A stretch of DNA of 64,000 nt from CAXQUZ01 sp942491145 (GTDB lineage Bacteria > Myxococcota_A > UBA796 > UBA2385), in assembly GCA_942491145.1 (NCBI GenBank), contig CALOBC010000017.1:310001-374000 (forward strand), in the 5' to 3' direction. Below are positions 43,469 to 52,818 of the stretch, piece after piece. Both the position numbers and the translations under genes were made by a program. The stretch's first letter is position 1; the number at the start of each line of letters is the position of its first letter. Under the pieces are notes generated by a model that was not told the DNA's origin, did no database searches, and worked only from the letters and a program-made list of their open reading frames with translations.

Positions 43469-45543
43469 GACGAGAGGCCATACCAGCGCAGCAAGGGGCC
43501 GTCGTCGGGATCACGCCCACGGAAGTCCCGGAACAGGTCCATGGGGTGGCGGCCACCGCCACTGGAGAGCACAGTGTCTCGCCAGCGTGCCCCCAAGATG
43601 GCCTCCTGTTCAGTGTTCTCGTTCGCTTCGGTGAACGCGCTGAACGCATCGAGTGCGAGCAGTTCTGCCCACCGGTAGCTGTAGTAGCCCGCAGCATAGC
43701 CGCCGGCGAAGAGGTGGCTGAACGAGCACATGCGCCGGTCGTCGGCCAGCGGCGGCATCACCCGAAGTTGGGTGGACAGGGCGCGAATCCGCGCATGCAG
43801 GTGTTCACCACTGTCGGGATCGTAGGCGTGGTGGAGGTCCAGATCGCCGAGCGCGAGGTCCGCTTGGCCCAACATCGCGGTCGCTGCTTGGTGGGTGCGC
43901 GCCGCGTTGAGCCGGGCGATGTAGGCCTCGGGCAGCGGTTCGCCGGTCTGGTAGTGCTCGGCCATGGCGCGCAGCGTGGGGCCGTGGTGAATCCAGCTCT
44001 GGAGGAACATGCTGGGCACCTCGACGGCGTCCCACTCCACCCCGTTGGTGCCGGCGAGGCGGGCGTCGTCCACCCGGGTGAGCATCTGGTGCAGGGCGTG
44101 GCCCATCTCGTGAAAGAGGGTCTGGACCTCCCGAAAGGACATCAGCGACGGGCGCTCGTCGGTCGGTGGGGCTTGGTTGCAGACGATGGCCGCGACCGGC
44201 AGCCGGACCGGGGCGTCCTCCGGGGCCAACAGGACGCTGCGACCCACCAGCGGCGACATCCACGCGCCAGCGCGCTTCTCGCCGGGGCGCGCGAAGGCGT
44301 CCAGGTAGAAGTCGGCGAGGTGGGTGCCGTCCCGGTCGGTGGCTCGGTAGGTGCGCACGTCGGGGTGCCAGGTCGCCACACCGGAGGTCTGTTCGAGGAC
44401 CACACCGAAGACCCGCTCGGTGAGGCTGAACAGCGATGCCAGCACGTTCTCGAAGGAGAAGTAGGGCCGCAGCTCGTCGTCGGACAGGCCGATGTTGCGC
44501 TCCTGCAGCCGCTCGGCCCAGTAGCTGACGTCCCACGCCTGGAGGTCGCCGGCCTCGGGGGCACCGGCCTCCGCCGCCAGCGCATCGAGCTCCGCAAGCT
44601 CTGCCACCGCGGCGTCCCGGGCGGCAGCGGCCATCCCCTCAATGCGTTGCTGGACGTCGTTCACGGAGGGTGCCATCTTTCGGGCGATGCTCAGCTCGGC
44701 ATAGGTCTGGAAGCCCAGCAGCTGGGCCATCTCTCGGCGCAGACGGAGGATCTGCTCAATGACCGGCGTGTTGTCGTGGGGTGCGGCGCCCGCGATGCGC
44801 ATGAGCCGCCGCCGGATGTCTTCTCGCAGGGCCCGGTCCCGGCCGTGGGTGAGAATGGGCAGCGAGACGGGGTAGTCGATGCTCACTCGCCACGGGCCGG
44901 ACTCGGGCGTGGCCCCCTCCGCACCGTGGTGGGCCGCAAGGGCCGCGGCAAGCTGGCGCCAGGAGTCGGGCAGGCCGTCCACCTGGGCCGGCTCGGTGAG
45001 CAGGATGACCCAGGACTTCTGGGCGTCCAACACGGTGTGGGAAAAGCGGGTCGACAGCGCGGCGAGCTCTTGCACGATGGCTTGGTAGCGCGTGGATGCT
45101 TCACCTTCGAGACCGACCCCACCAAGGCGCATCTCGCGAATCTGTCCGTCCAGCAGGCGCTTGCGCTCACCCGTGAGGCTGTCCCCCAGACGGTCCCTCA
45201 GGGTCACCATGGCATCGTAGAGCGGACGGCTCTGGTCCATGCGAGTCGAAAACGCCATGATGGGCCCTTCGACGGTGTCCCAGGCTGCCCGGAGCGCGTC
45301 GCTGTCGCAGCACGCCATCCAGAGCTGGACCGCCCCAATCAGGCGATTGAGCGCGTCGCTGATGCCCTCCAGCGGGGCCATGAGGCCTTCCCAGGTCGTC
45401 GGCGGATCGGCTTCGAGATCGCTGAAATTGGCTTCGGCCTCGGCCAGCAGCTGCGTCACCGCAGGCTGGATCTGATCCGCCTCGAAGCGGTCGAAGGCCG
45501 GCAGTCGATCCCAGTCAAGCAGGGGCAGTCGTTGGCTGTTCAT
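43465..45543 (-). CDS. M3 family oligopeptidase (oligopeptidase A-like)
   Basis: 692 residues, full length for PrlC/thimet-type peptidases. Zinc motif FHEMGHALH (HExxH), the third ligand Glu in EWDAVEVPSMFLQSW, and the C-terminal YSYRWAELLALDAFSAF and ILGARWRDTVLSSGGGRHPMDLFRDFRGRDP. Cuts short peptides in the cytoplasm. The first gene of a seven-gene operon; the ATG at 45543 is divergent from the Sel1-repeat lipoprotein with a 205-bp shared promoter region. Confidence 0.93.
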   Translation of the reverse strand: MNSQRLPLLDWDRLPAFDRFEADQIQPAVTQLLAEAEANFSDLEADPPTTWEGLMAPLEGISDALNRLIGAVQLWMACCDSDALRAAWDTVEGPIMAFSTRMDQSRPLYDAMVTLRDRLGDSLTGERKRLLDGQIREMRLGGVGLEGEASTRYQAIVQELAALSTRFSHTVLDAQKSWVILLTEPAQVDGLPDSWRQLAAALAAHHGAEGATPESGPWRVSIDYPVSLPILTHGRDRALREDIRRRLMRIAGAAPHDNTPVIEQILRLRREMAQLLGFQTYAELSIARKMAPSVNDVQQRIEGMAAAARDAAVAELAELDALAAEAGAPEAGDLQAWDVSYWAERLQERNIGLSDDELRPYFSFENVLASLFSLTERVFGVVLEQTSGVATWHPDVRTYRATDRDGTHLADFYLDAFARPGEKRAGAWMSPLVGRSVLLAPEDAPVRLPVAAIVCNQAPPTDERPSLMSFREVQTLFHEMGHALHQMLTRVDDARLAGTNGVEWDAVEVPSMFLQSWIHHGPTLRAMAEHYQTGEPLPEAYIARLNAARTHQAATAMLGQADLALGDLDLHHAYDPDSGEHLHARIRALSTQLRVMPPLADDRRMCSFSHLFAGGYAAGYYSYRWAELLALDAFSAFTEANENTEQEAILGARWRDTVLSSGGGRHPMDLFRDFRGRDPDDGPLLRWYGLSS

Positions 45544-45748
45544 GGGGACTCCGCGCGGTGGGGGCGCGTCTTAGCCCGTTCGGTCTGCGGTGCCGCAGCA
45601 CTTGGCGCTGCGGATCCAGTGGCACCGGCGCCTGTCCGCCGGGGGGTGGCTGGGCGGCCGGCGCTGACGTGGTCCCGGCGGGATGCCTCCGATACAGCGC
45701 GCTTCAATGAACCTGTCGCCATCGGCCACACATCCCCCAGGAGTCCCC

Positions 45749-48184
45749 ATGAGTCGGGTGCAGCGAGCGCAGCGGAGCGGACAGATCCCGCAGTGGGTGA
45801 TGGTGGCCGGGGTCATGGTGATGGCCTCAGGCTGCGCCAAGAAGAAGCGGGCCGGCGTGATGCTGGGCTACCAGGAGCTCATCGATCCGGGGCTGCCGGT
45901 GCGCACCATCGAGGCGCAGCGTGCGGCGGTCTCCAAGGCGTGCTCGGTGGGCTACCGCCCGGCCTGTGCCCACAAGGACTTCCTCGGCGACGATGGCTGG
46001 GACGTGACCGCGCTCGGCGACGCGGCGGCCTTGTCCTGCACCGACAAGAGTGGGCTGTTTCGCGACGACCTGAGCTGTCTGGTGGCGGGCTCGGCGCTGC
46101 TGGTGTCCGAGACCCCCGGCCAAGGCCAGCGTCTGCTGGAGCTGGGCTGTCTCGGGGGCGACGACGTCGCATGCTTGGTGATTGAGGACTTCCGCCGGCG
46201 GGGGCGGGGCATCGCTCGGGATCCTGCTGCGGCGGCCACTCCCATCGCCGAGGCGTGCAAAGAGGGGCAAGGAGATCCCCGGGCGTGCCGGGTGCAAGGC
46301 CAGATGTCGCTGGTCGGTGACGGCGTACCCCGGGATCTGGAGGGGGCCTTGGTGGTCCTCCGTCCGGCGTGTGATGCAGGCGACCCGGTGGCGTGTGCGG
46401 AGCTTGGCTTCGGGCTGCGCCAGAGCGGGGACCATGCCGGCGCACTGCCCTTCTTGGAGCTGGCCTGCCAAGGCGCGGTCTCGAACGCGTGCGCGGTGGT
46501 TGCCAAAGAGCCGTCCCCGCCGGCCTATGCGGTGGCTGGCGCGACGCGAGAGTGCCCCCCGGGGGACGTGGCTGGCTGCCCCCTGGGGCTGAGCACCTTG
46601 CCCCCGGTCGAGGCTGAACTGGCTTGTGAACAGGGGGACGCGGCGGCGTGCACGGCCACCGGTCGGGCGATGCTGCTGGGAGAGCTGCCGTGGGGGAGCT
46701 TCCGGGGTGGGGTCGCGGTCTTCGACAATGCCTGTGCCCTGGGCCATGTGCCGGGGTGCACGTGGGAAGCTCGGCTGCTCGACTATTGGGCGGCGGAGCC
46801 CCGGAAGCTGCGCTGGCTCTTTCCGTACGCGTGTGCGCGGGGCGACGAGGACGGCTGCATCGAGGCGGCCCGTCGTGATCTGGCGGACCCGGACCTCGCG
46901 GTGGCGGCCGCGGATGCGCTGCACCTGGCTTGCGAAGCGGGCGACGCCAATGCGTGCTCGGCCCATGCCGAGGGTGTGCTCCAGGGCCGGGTTCCGGGCG
47001 ACAAGCGGCTGGCGGTGAGCCAGCTCCAGCAGTCCTGTGCAGAAGGGGGGCGCTTTGGCTGTGGCACCCTCGGCAAGGCCGTTCTCGAGCGTCAGCCCGA
47101 TCTGGGTTCTCAGTTCCTGTTGGTCGGCTGCGGCAACCTGGAGCGGGGCACGTGCGAGACGCTGGTGAACCACTTTGGCACTGAGGGGGTGCCGCCAGGA
47201 CTCGGGGACACCGGCTGGAATGCCCTGTTCGCCCAGGTCTGCGAGATGGGTGAGCCCGGCGTCTGTGCGAGCTGGGACATCGCCCGCCGAGAAGGCCGCA
47301 CGGTGCCGGTGGACCTGGACAACGCACTGCGGGGGCTCCGGGTGGCCTGCCGCGAGGGCCATGCCCAGGCGTGTGAGATGGCCGATCCCCTGAGCGCCGA
47401 TCTGAACCGCCGCCGCCGCACATTTGGGGAGAAGCAGGTGGCTCAGGTGGGGGTGGTGAGCATCAGCCCGCCGATCCTGGCCGAGGGCAAAGAGGCGTTT
47501 GACCACGCCATCCAGCTGTCGGGGGCGTGTGTGCGCAAGGCCTTCGAGCGCAAGGAGCTGACCCCGGGCCAAGTGCTGGTGCAGCGGGGTCGGGATGGCA
47601 GCAGTACGGTGCTCACCCGCAACTTCCCCGAGGGGCCCACACGGGCGTGCATCGAGGGGGCCTTCGCCAAGGTTCCGGTTGTCGAGAACACTGACCTAGT
47701 GCTATTTGCCGGCTGGGGCGCGCCCCCGTCGCTCAAGCCTCCCACCCGCAGCGATGGCATCACCTATGCCTTGCGCTTTGGGCCGGGTGCGCCCGAGGTG
47801 GAAGACCGCTCTGCCGTCAACATGGGCGATGTCGACGACCGACGCCTCGGCACGGCCTTGCTCGCGGCGGTTCCCTTCGGGGCCATCACCGCAGACTGCC
47901 CGCTGCTCGGGGACTCGGCGGAGCCGCAGTGGCCGTCAGGGGAGCTGCTGCTGGATCTTGTGTGGCACACCGACGGCTCGCTCGGTGAGGTGACGGTGCG
48001 CGACGATGCCGTGAATGTGCCGGCGCTCACGGCATGCATTGTCGAGGGGGTCCAGTCCGGCGGCTGGTGGCTCGGGCGCCCAGGCTCCACGGAGGACATC
48101 GTGGTCACCGTGCCCCTTGAGTTTCGACAGCTCATCGGGGGCCCCGTGATGGTCGGTGGAGTGACCATCGATCCCGGGGGGTGA
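45749..48184 (+). CDS. Sel1-like repeat lipoprotein, Cys-rich
   Basis: 811 residues: lipobox MASGC with Cys29, then many Sel1/TPR-like helical repeats of about 36 residues with paired Cys (for example VSKACSVGYRPACAHK, ACDAGDPVACAELG, ACEAGDANACSAHAEG, SCAEGGRFGCGTLG), the pattern of Helicobacter Hcp-type cysteine-rich repeats in which the Cys form intra-repeat disulfides. The last 210 residues are a non-repetitive domain with two TonB-C-like halves (RKAFERKELTPGQVLVQ, DLVWHTDGSLGEVTVRDDAV). CAGGAG precedes the ATG. Periplasmic or surface scaffold. Confidence 0.85.
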   Translation: MSRVQRAQRSGQIPQWVMVAGVMVMASGCAKKKRAGVMLGYQELIDPGLPVRTIEAQRAAVSKACSVGYRPACAHKDFLGDDGWDVTALGDAAALSCTDKSGLFRDDLSCLVAGSALLVSETPGQGQRLLELGCLGGDDVACLVIEDFRRRGRGIARDPAAAATPIAEACKEGQGDPRACRVQGQMSLVGDGVPRDLEGALVVLRPACDAGDPVACAELGFGLRQSGDHAGALPFLELACQGAVSNACAVVAKEPSPPAYAVAGATRECPPGDVAGCPLGLSTLPPVEAELACEQGDAAACTATGRAMLLGELPWGSFRGGVAVFDNACALGHVPGCTWEARLLDYWAAEPRKLRWLFPYACARGDEDGCIEAARRDLADPDLAVAAADALHLACEAGDANACSAHAEGVLQGRVPGDKRLAVSQLQQSCAEGGRFGCGTLGKAVLERQPDLGSQFLLVGCGNLERGTCETLVNHFGTEGVPPGLGDTGWNALFAQVCEMGEPGVCASWDIARREGRTVPVDLDNALRGLRVACREGHAQACEMADPLSADLNRRRRTFGEKQVAQVGVVSISPPILAEGKEAFDHAIQLSGACVRKAFERKELTPGQVLVQRGRDGSSTVLTRNFPEGPTRACIEGAFAKVPVVENTDLVLFAGWGAPPSLKPPTRSDGITYALRFGPGAPEVEDRSAVNMGDVDDRRLGTALLAAVPFGAITADCPLLGDSAEPQWPSGELLLDLVWHTDGSLGEVTVRDDAVNVPALTACIVEGVQSGGWWLGRPGSTEDIVVTVPLEFRQLIGGPVMVGGVTIDPGG

Positions 48185-48287
48185 GGGCTCGGCCTTGACT
48201 CTCCTTGGCTAAGCTCGCCGAGCATGAGGTCGGGACTGCCCGCCGCTTGTCTGCGCGGGCCATCCGCCTGCGCGCTTGGAGGAGTTG

Positions 48288-48650
48288 ATGGCGGACCGGA
48301 CTTGGCGGTTGCCCCGAGGGCGCTGCTCGCTGGAAGAGTTGAAGGTCGCGGCGGAGGACGTGAGCAAGCGCTACGCGGGCGTCACCGTGGTGGTGGAGGA
48401 CGAGGGCGAAGGCATCCTCACGTGCTTCTTCAAGGTGCCGGTCCCTGCGGACACCGAAGACCCCGACGCTGGCGAGTACGCCGAGGACGACGAAGGCACC
48501 GTCGAGATCAGCGTCTACGAGCTGGGTGGCGACGGTGCGATGCTCTGCTTGGAGGACGACGCGTCGGACAACGACTGGCTGGAAGAAGAAGCCGACCAGA
48601 TTGCCGACGACCTCGCAGAGTCGCTTGAGGCCCACACCCTGGACCTGTAG
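48288..48650 (+). CDS. small acidic protein, function unknown
   Basis: 120 residues, strongly acidic (many Asp/Glu in EDPDAGEYAEDDEGTVEI and SDNDWLEEEADQIADDLAESLEAH). No signal peptide, membrane segment or known motif. GGAGGAG lies just before the ATG, and codon use has the normal high-G+C third position, so it is a real gene. Precedes a hairpin that may be its terminator. Confidence 0.7.
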   Translation: MADRTWRLPRGRCSLEELKVAAEDVSKRYAGVTVVVEDEGEGILTCFFKVPVPADTEDPDAGEYAEDDEGTVEISVYELGGDGAMLCLEDDASDNDWLEEEADQIADDLAESLEAHTLDL

Positions 48651-49002
48651 ACCCTGGCTGCTTCCGTGGGGCGCTTCCCCACGGCAGCCGGTCCGACTCT
48701 GGCGGGCACGCTGGCCTCGGCCGGTGCGCAGGGGGCCGGGCATGAAGCGGCCGCACCCGTCGAGGATGCGGCCCCCGCCCAGCCAGGGGCTCTGGGTTGC
48801 TGCACCGACCGCTCCGGGCCCCCGGTGAGTGTGCTTGCGAGTGATGTGCCGAGCACAGGGGAGGCGGTCCGCGAGGGCTGTGGTCCGGCCCGCGGGGCGT
48901 CCCTGTGTCGGCCGGCCTCGGCCCCGGAGTTTCCCGCGACGCCTCGTTACGGAGGCCGCGACCGGCTCGTCCGCGGACGGTGCTTGTGGTCAGGAGGATG
49001 CC
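48651..49002. other. 352-bp intergenic region
   Basis: Between the small acidic protein gene and the TerB-like gene, both plus. It contains the hairpin at 48656-48689; otherwise I see no RNA gene or supported coding frame. The stretch near 48960-49002 leads to the GGAGG of the next gene. Confidence 0.5.
48656..48689 (+). terminator. possible terminator hairpin without T-run
   Basis: Nested stems: CCGTGGGG (48664-48671) with CCCCACGG (48677-48684) around CGCTT, flanked by GGCTG (48656-48660) with CAGCC (48685-48689). It begins 6 bp after the stop of the small acidic protein gene. No U-tract follows. Confidence 0.55.
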
Positions 49003-50583
49003 GTGCCCGACCCCCGCCCCGCCGACGCCCCCGTGGATGCGACCCTGGCCGTCGGCTTGGTGCTGGCCCGAATGGCCGCTGTGGATGAGGTGGTCTCGCC
49101 CGAAGAGCATGCGCTGCTGGACCAGCTGGGCCGTCGTCTTGAGCCGCCCCGCACCGTGGCGTCGCTGCTGGAGATCGCAGCCGAGACTCCGCTGGCCTCC
49201 CTGGCGGCGGCGGTGGACAACAGCGCGGACCGGTTCTTCCTCGCTGCGCGAGCCTGGGCGATGGCCAAGGCCGACGGCATGTTGGACGAGAGAGAACGGG
49301 ACCTCTTTGTTGAGCTGGTGGAGGTCTTGGAGCTCTCAGAGTCTGACTGTGCCAAGGCCCGCGAGGCGGTCTGGACCCAGCCCCATGGACTGGACCCGGA
49401 GCTGGAGGCGTGGCTGCGCGACAAGCACGCGGGCTCGTCGTTCTCTTCGCCGTCGGCGGTGCCCGGCGGTGCCCTCGCGGCGCTGCGGGATGCCCTCGGG
49501 CTCGCCCAGGCCCGTGCGCAGCAAGCGCTGGCCACGTCGCTGCAGGACCTCGCGGCCGACCAGCTGCCGGACGACTCGGCCGCGGTGGTGCAGGCTGCCG
49601 CCCAAGTGCTGGGGGTGCCGCTCTTGCTCGAAGTGCTCGACGATCTTGACCGCCAGTCGGAGTCGGATCAGCGGCGGCTGGAGCTGTTGGAGTCGAGCGA
49701 CGACCTGCAGGAGCACGCCGACCGTGCCGAAGGCCTCGGGTCCCGTCGCCGCAAGGCCCGCCTGCGCATCGAGGCCCTGAGCGAGCGCCGGGCTGCGTTC
49801 GAGCGGGAGGACTTTCGGTGGCTGTACGCCCGCAACCACCACGCCGACCACCAGCGGGATGCGTTTCAGCAGTTCATGCGGGTGGTGACCTTGGCGAGCT
49901 GGCGGGAGCGTCGGGCCGAGGACGAGGCGCTGGCGGCGCTGCGGGTGCCGGACTTCCGGTGCGCCGTCGAAGAGTTCCATCGGCTGGAGCGAGACCTGCG
50001 CCACGCTCAGCGAGAGCTGGACCGGGTGGGGCATGCCGAGACGGCTCTCAGCGAGATGATCCTGGAACGCAGCGACCTGCGGTTGAGGGTGGAACAACAG
50101 CGCGAGCGGCGCCTGGCCGTCCTGCGGGGTGTGTTGGTGGACCACCTCGGTGCGGTGCCCTTGGATCGGGTCGGCGCGGGCCTGCCGGCTGGGGCGCAGC
50201 GACTCTTGGCCCACAGCCGGACCCTTGAGTGCACGCTCTGGCTCTATCGGGACTTGGTGCTGGCACTGGACCGGCTCGCCGGTGCTCCCGCTGCCGTCGA
50301 GACCGTGCAGCCTGTGGTGGATGTGGTCCAAGCGGTGCTCCAGACAGCGGAACACGCCGCGCTGGACCTGCCCGGGGATGGGGTCGGCTCCCTCGACCGA
50401 GGCACCGTGTGGGACACGCTGCTGCACGACCTCCCGCCGGTGCCCCCGGCGACGCTGGCGGCGGTGTTGCCAGCGCTCGATGAGTGCCAGATCGCCCGTG
50501 CGGCCGCCCGCTTTGTCTCCCAACGGTCCCTCGCCCCAGCGACCGCCGGCGCCGCAGCGGTGGTGGGGAATGCGTTGCGCTGA
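49003..50583 (+). CDS. TerB-like N-terminal domain with long helical region
   Basis: 526 residues from a GTG with GGAGG five bases upstream. Residues about 10-135 are a TerB-like helical domain (VGLVLARMAAVDEVVSPEEHALLDQLGRRL, then AWAMAKADGMLDERERDLFVELVEVL, a repeated acidic D-x-x-x-x-x-E metal pattern seen in TerB and DUF533). The remainder is a mostly alpha-helical, Arg/Leu/Glu-rich stretch (RHAQRELDRVGHAETALSEMI), some of it coiled coil, then an Ala-rich C-terminus. Function unknown; TerB domains occur in envelope stress and tellurite-resistance-associated modules. Confidence 0.72.
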   Translation: MPDPRPADAPVDATLAVGLVLARMAAVDEVVSPEEHALLDQLGRRLEPPRTVASLLEIAAETPLASLAAAVDNSADRFFLAARAWAMAKADGMLDERERDLFVELVEVLELSESDCAKAREAVWTQPHGLDPELEAWLRDKHAGSSFSSPSAVPGGALAALRDALGLAQARAQQALATSLQDLAADQLPDDSAAVVQAAAQVLGVPLLLEVLDDLDRQSESDQRRLELLESSDDLQEHADRAEGLGSRRRKARLRIEALSERRAAFEREDFRWLYARNHHADHQRDAFQQFMRVVTLASWRERRAEDEALAALRVPDFRCAVEEFHRLERDLRHAQRELDRVGHAETALSEMILERSDLRLRVEQQRERRLAVLRGVLVDHLGAVPLDRVGAGLPAGAQRLLAHSRTLECTLWLYRDLVLALDRLAGAPAAVETVQPVVDVVQAVLQTAEHAALDLPGDGVGSLDRGTVWDTLLHDLPPVPPATLAAVLPALDECQIARAAARFVSQRSLAPATAGAAAVVGNALR

Positions 50584-50669
50584 ATGGCTTGGTGGTAGGC
50601 GTTTTCGTGGGTGGTCAATCGTCCACAGCCAGGGGCCGGCACCGGCGCCGTTCGGGTTAGCGGGCGGCC

Positions 50670-52784
50670 ATGTATCCCTCCCTTCGCTCCTTTCTTGATG
50701 CCCTCGCTGCCGAAGGCTCCTTGCTCACCGTGGACCGCGAGGTCGATCCCGTCCTGGAGATCGCCGAGCTCGCCGACCGGGAGAGCAAGTCTCGTGCCCC
50801 CGGTGTGCCGTCTGCGTCTGCCCGGCGGGTCGATCCGGCGTGGCATGACCGGGGGGGCCGCGCCGTCCTCTGCAAGCGGGTGCGGGGCAGCGACTTCCCG
50901 GTCTTGATCAATGCCTTCGGCAGCTACCGGCGCATGGAGATGGCGCTGGGCTGTCACGACCGGGGACCGACGCCGGGGGGCTTTGATGCCATCGCGGCCC
51001 GAATTGGGTCGCTGGCCAAGCCCGTGCCGCCGACCTCGCTGGCGGAGATCATCTCGAAGGGCCGTGAGGTCTTGCCCTTGCTGAGCATCTTGCCCAAGCT
51101 CCAGGCCAGCGCCCCCTGCCAAGATGTGGTGGTCCAGGGCGATGACGTCGATCTGACCCACCTGCCGGCGCTGCGGTGCTGGCCGCTGGACGGGGATCTG
51201 GCGTCGGTGGGCTACCCGGCCGATGTCAACGCATCGGTGCCCGGGCTGGGCCATCCCGACGTGTTGGATGAAGTCTGGGACCAGCGCTGGCGGGGCCGCT
51301 ACATCACATTTGCGGGCATCCACACCATCCACCGCAAGGACCTGGGCCAAGAGAAGCCCGGCTCCCACAACATCGGCATGTACCGGGTGCAGCTCTTCGG
51401 CAAGAACAAGCTGGCGATGCACTGGCACTTGCACCACGACGGGGCGTCCCACTGGCGAAGCTGGAAGGCAGCGGGCGACCGGATGCCCGTGGCCATCGTG
51501 CTCGGCGGCGAGAGCGTGCTGCCTTATGCCGCGACCTGCCCGCTGCCGCCGGGCATCTCTGAGCTGTTGATGGCGGGCTTTCTCAACGGCAAGGGCATCC
51601 CGCTGACCTGGGCGAAGACGGTGCCGCTGCGGGTGCCGGCCAATGCCGAGATCGTCATCGAGGGCTGGGTCGACACGCGGTCCGGCTTCCCCGGCTGGGA
51701 CCCCCGCGACCCGGGCGCCGATGCGCTGGGCGATCATGCCGTGTTTGAGGGGCCCTTCGGCGACCACACCGGCTTCTACTCGATGCCCGACCGCTACCCC
51801 CTGGTCCACGTCACGGCCATCACTCACCGCAAGGACGCCATCTTCCCGGCCACGATTGTGGGGCTTCCTCCCCAGGAAGACTACTATCTGGGCAAGGCGA
51901 CCGAGCGGGTGATGGGGGCGCTGCTCAAGGTGGTCGTCCACGATGTGGAGGACTACGACCTGCCCATGTTCGGGGCCTTCCACAATTGCGCAATGCTGGG
52001 CATTGACAAGGCCTATGCGCTCCAGGGGCGGCGCCTGATGCACAGCATCTGGGGCACGGGCCAGATGGCGTGGACGAAGTGCTTGTTTGTGGTCGACCAC
52101 GCCGAGGTGGACGTGCACGACACCGCTGCGGTGTTGGCGGCCGCTGCGCGCCAGTGCCGTCCAGAGCGCGACATCGAGCTGGCCAACGGTCCCCTCGACA
52201 TCTTGGACCACGCCGCACCCCGGCTGGGCGCGGGCATGAAGCTCGGGCTGGACTGCACGAAGAAGTGGGCCGGGGAAGAGGTCAATGGCGTGGCCGTGGA
52301 CCTTCCCGACGTGGTGCCGGGCACGGCCGAGACCGCCGGGGCTCACCTCGATCGCATCCGGGCGCTGCCGGGGGTGCTGGACGCCCGGGTGCAGCCGTCG
52401 GTGCCCGGATGGCTGCTGGTTCAGGTCGACAAGGGGCTCGGCGCCGGCTGTGTGGCCGATGCACCGAAGGTGGACCAGGACGTCGCCGCGGCGTGCTTGG
52501 CGCTGGACCCGGCCGACGACAATTGCGGAGCACTGCCCTTTGTGGTGGTGCTCGGTCGGGACGTGGATCTGGACTCGGCGGTGGACCCCTTCTTCCACTG
52601 GCTGGCCAACATGGATCCCAGCCGGGACCTGCACTGGGGACCGGGGCGCACCCGTGTTGCGTTTGCCTGCGCGCCCAAGGGACCGGGCGAGGCCCGCAAT
52701 GGCCAGCCCGTGCGGGTGTGGCCGCCGGTGGTCGCGATGGACCCGGCGGTGACCGCGCGCGTGGGTGCGTTGCGAGAACGCTGA
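50670..52784 (+). CDS. UbiD family decarboxylase, long form
   Basis: 704 residues. UbiD-type decarboxylases use prenylated FMN made by UbiX. Seen: KPGSHNIGMYRVQLFGKNKLAMHWHLHHDG (the cofactor and metal-binding block), AIVLGGESVLPYAATCPLPPG, EIVIEGWV and EGPFGDHTGFYS with conserved acidic residues, and MFGAFHNCAMLGIDKAY. It is about 200 residues longer than E. coli UbiD and closer to the long menaquinone (MqnL-like) members, so a role in quinone synthesis is possible. No ubiX or mqn gene lies in the window. The ATG at 50670 gives a normal N-terminus. Confidence 0.88.
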   Translation: MYPSLRSFLDALAAEGSLLTVDREVDPVLEIAELADRESKSRAPGVPSASARRVDPAWHDRGGRAVLCKRVRGSDFPVLINAFGSYRRMEMALGCHDRGPTPGGFDAIAARIGSLAKPVPPTSLAEIISKGREVLPLLSILPKLQASAPCQDVVVQGDDVDLTHLPALRCWPLDGDLASVGYPADVNASVPGLGHPDVLDEVWDQRWRGRYITFAGIHTIHRKDLGQEKPGSHNIGMYRVQLFGKNKLAMHWHLHHDGASHWRSWKAAGDRMPVAIVLGGESVLPYAATCPLPPGISELLMAGFLNGKGIPLTWAKTVPLRVPANAEIVIEGWVDTRSGFPGWDPRDPGADALGDHAVFEGPFGDHTGFYSMPDRYPLVHVTAITHRKDAIFPATIVGLPPQEDYYLGKATERVMGALLKVVVHDVEDYDLPMFGAFHNCAMLGIDKAYALQGRRLMHSIWGTGQMAWTKCLFVVDHAEVDVHDTAAVLAAAARQCRPERDIELANGPLDILDHAAPRLGAGMKLGLDCTKKWAGEEVNGVAVDLPDVVPGTAETAGAHLDRIRALPGVLDARVQPSVPGWLLVQVDKGLGAGCVADAPKVDQDVAAACLALDPADDNCGALPFVVVLGRDVDLDSAVDPFFHWLANMDPSRDLHWGPGRTRVAFACAPKGPGEARNGQPVRVWPPVVAMDPAVTARVGALRER

Positions 52785-52818
52785 CGGGGAGGGAGTCTTG
52801 GGCGCCCTCCCTCGGTTG

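Noticed and set aside
36782..45543. The operon as a standard PQQ or lysine biosynthesis locus
   Set aside because: No pqqA/B/C/E and no other lysine-pathway genes are present; the decarboxylase and PqqD-like protein occur with peptidases and envelope proteins instead.
45544..45748. A promoter with a GATACA -10-like box in the divergent region before the M3 operon and the Sel1 gene
   Set aside because: The nearest -35-like hexamer is about 21 bases away, and such matches are expected by chance, so no promoter is claimed.
43546..46185. An 879-codon plus-strand frame over the M3 peptidase gene
   Set aside because: The HExxH peptidase on the minus strand explains the region; the frame also runs out of phase into the Sel1 lipoprotein gene.
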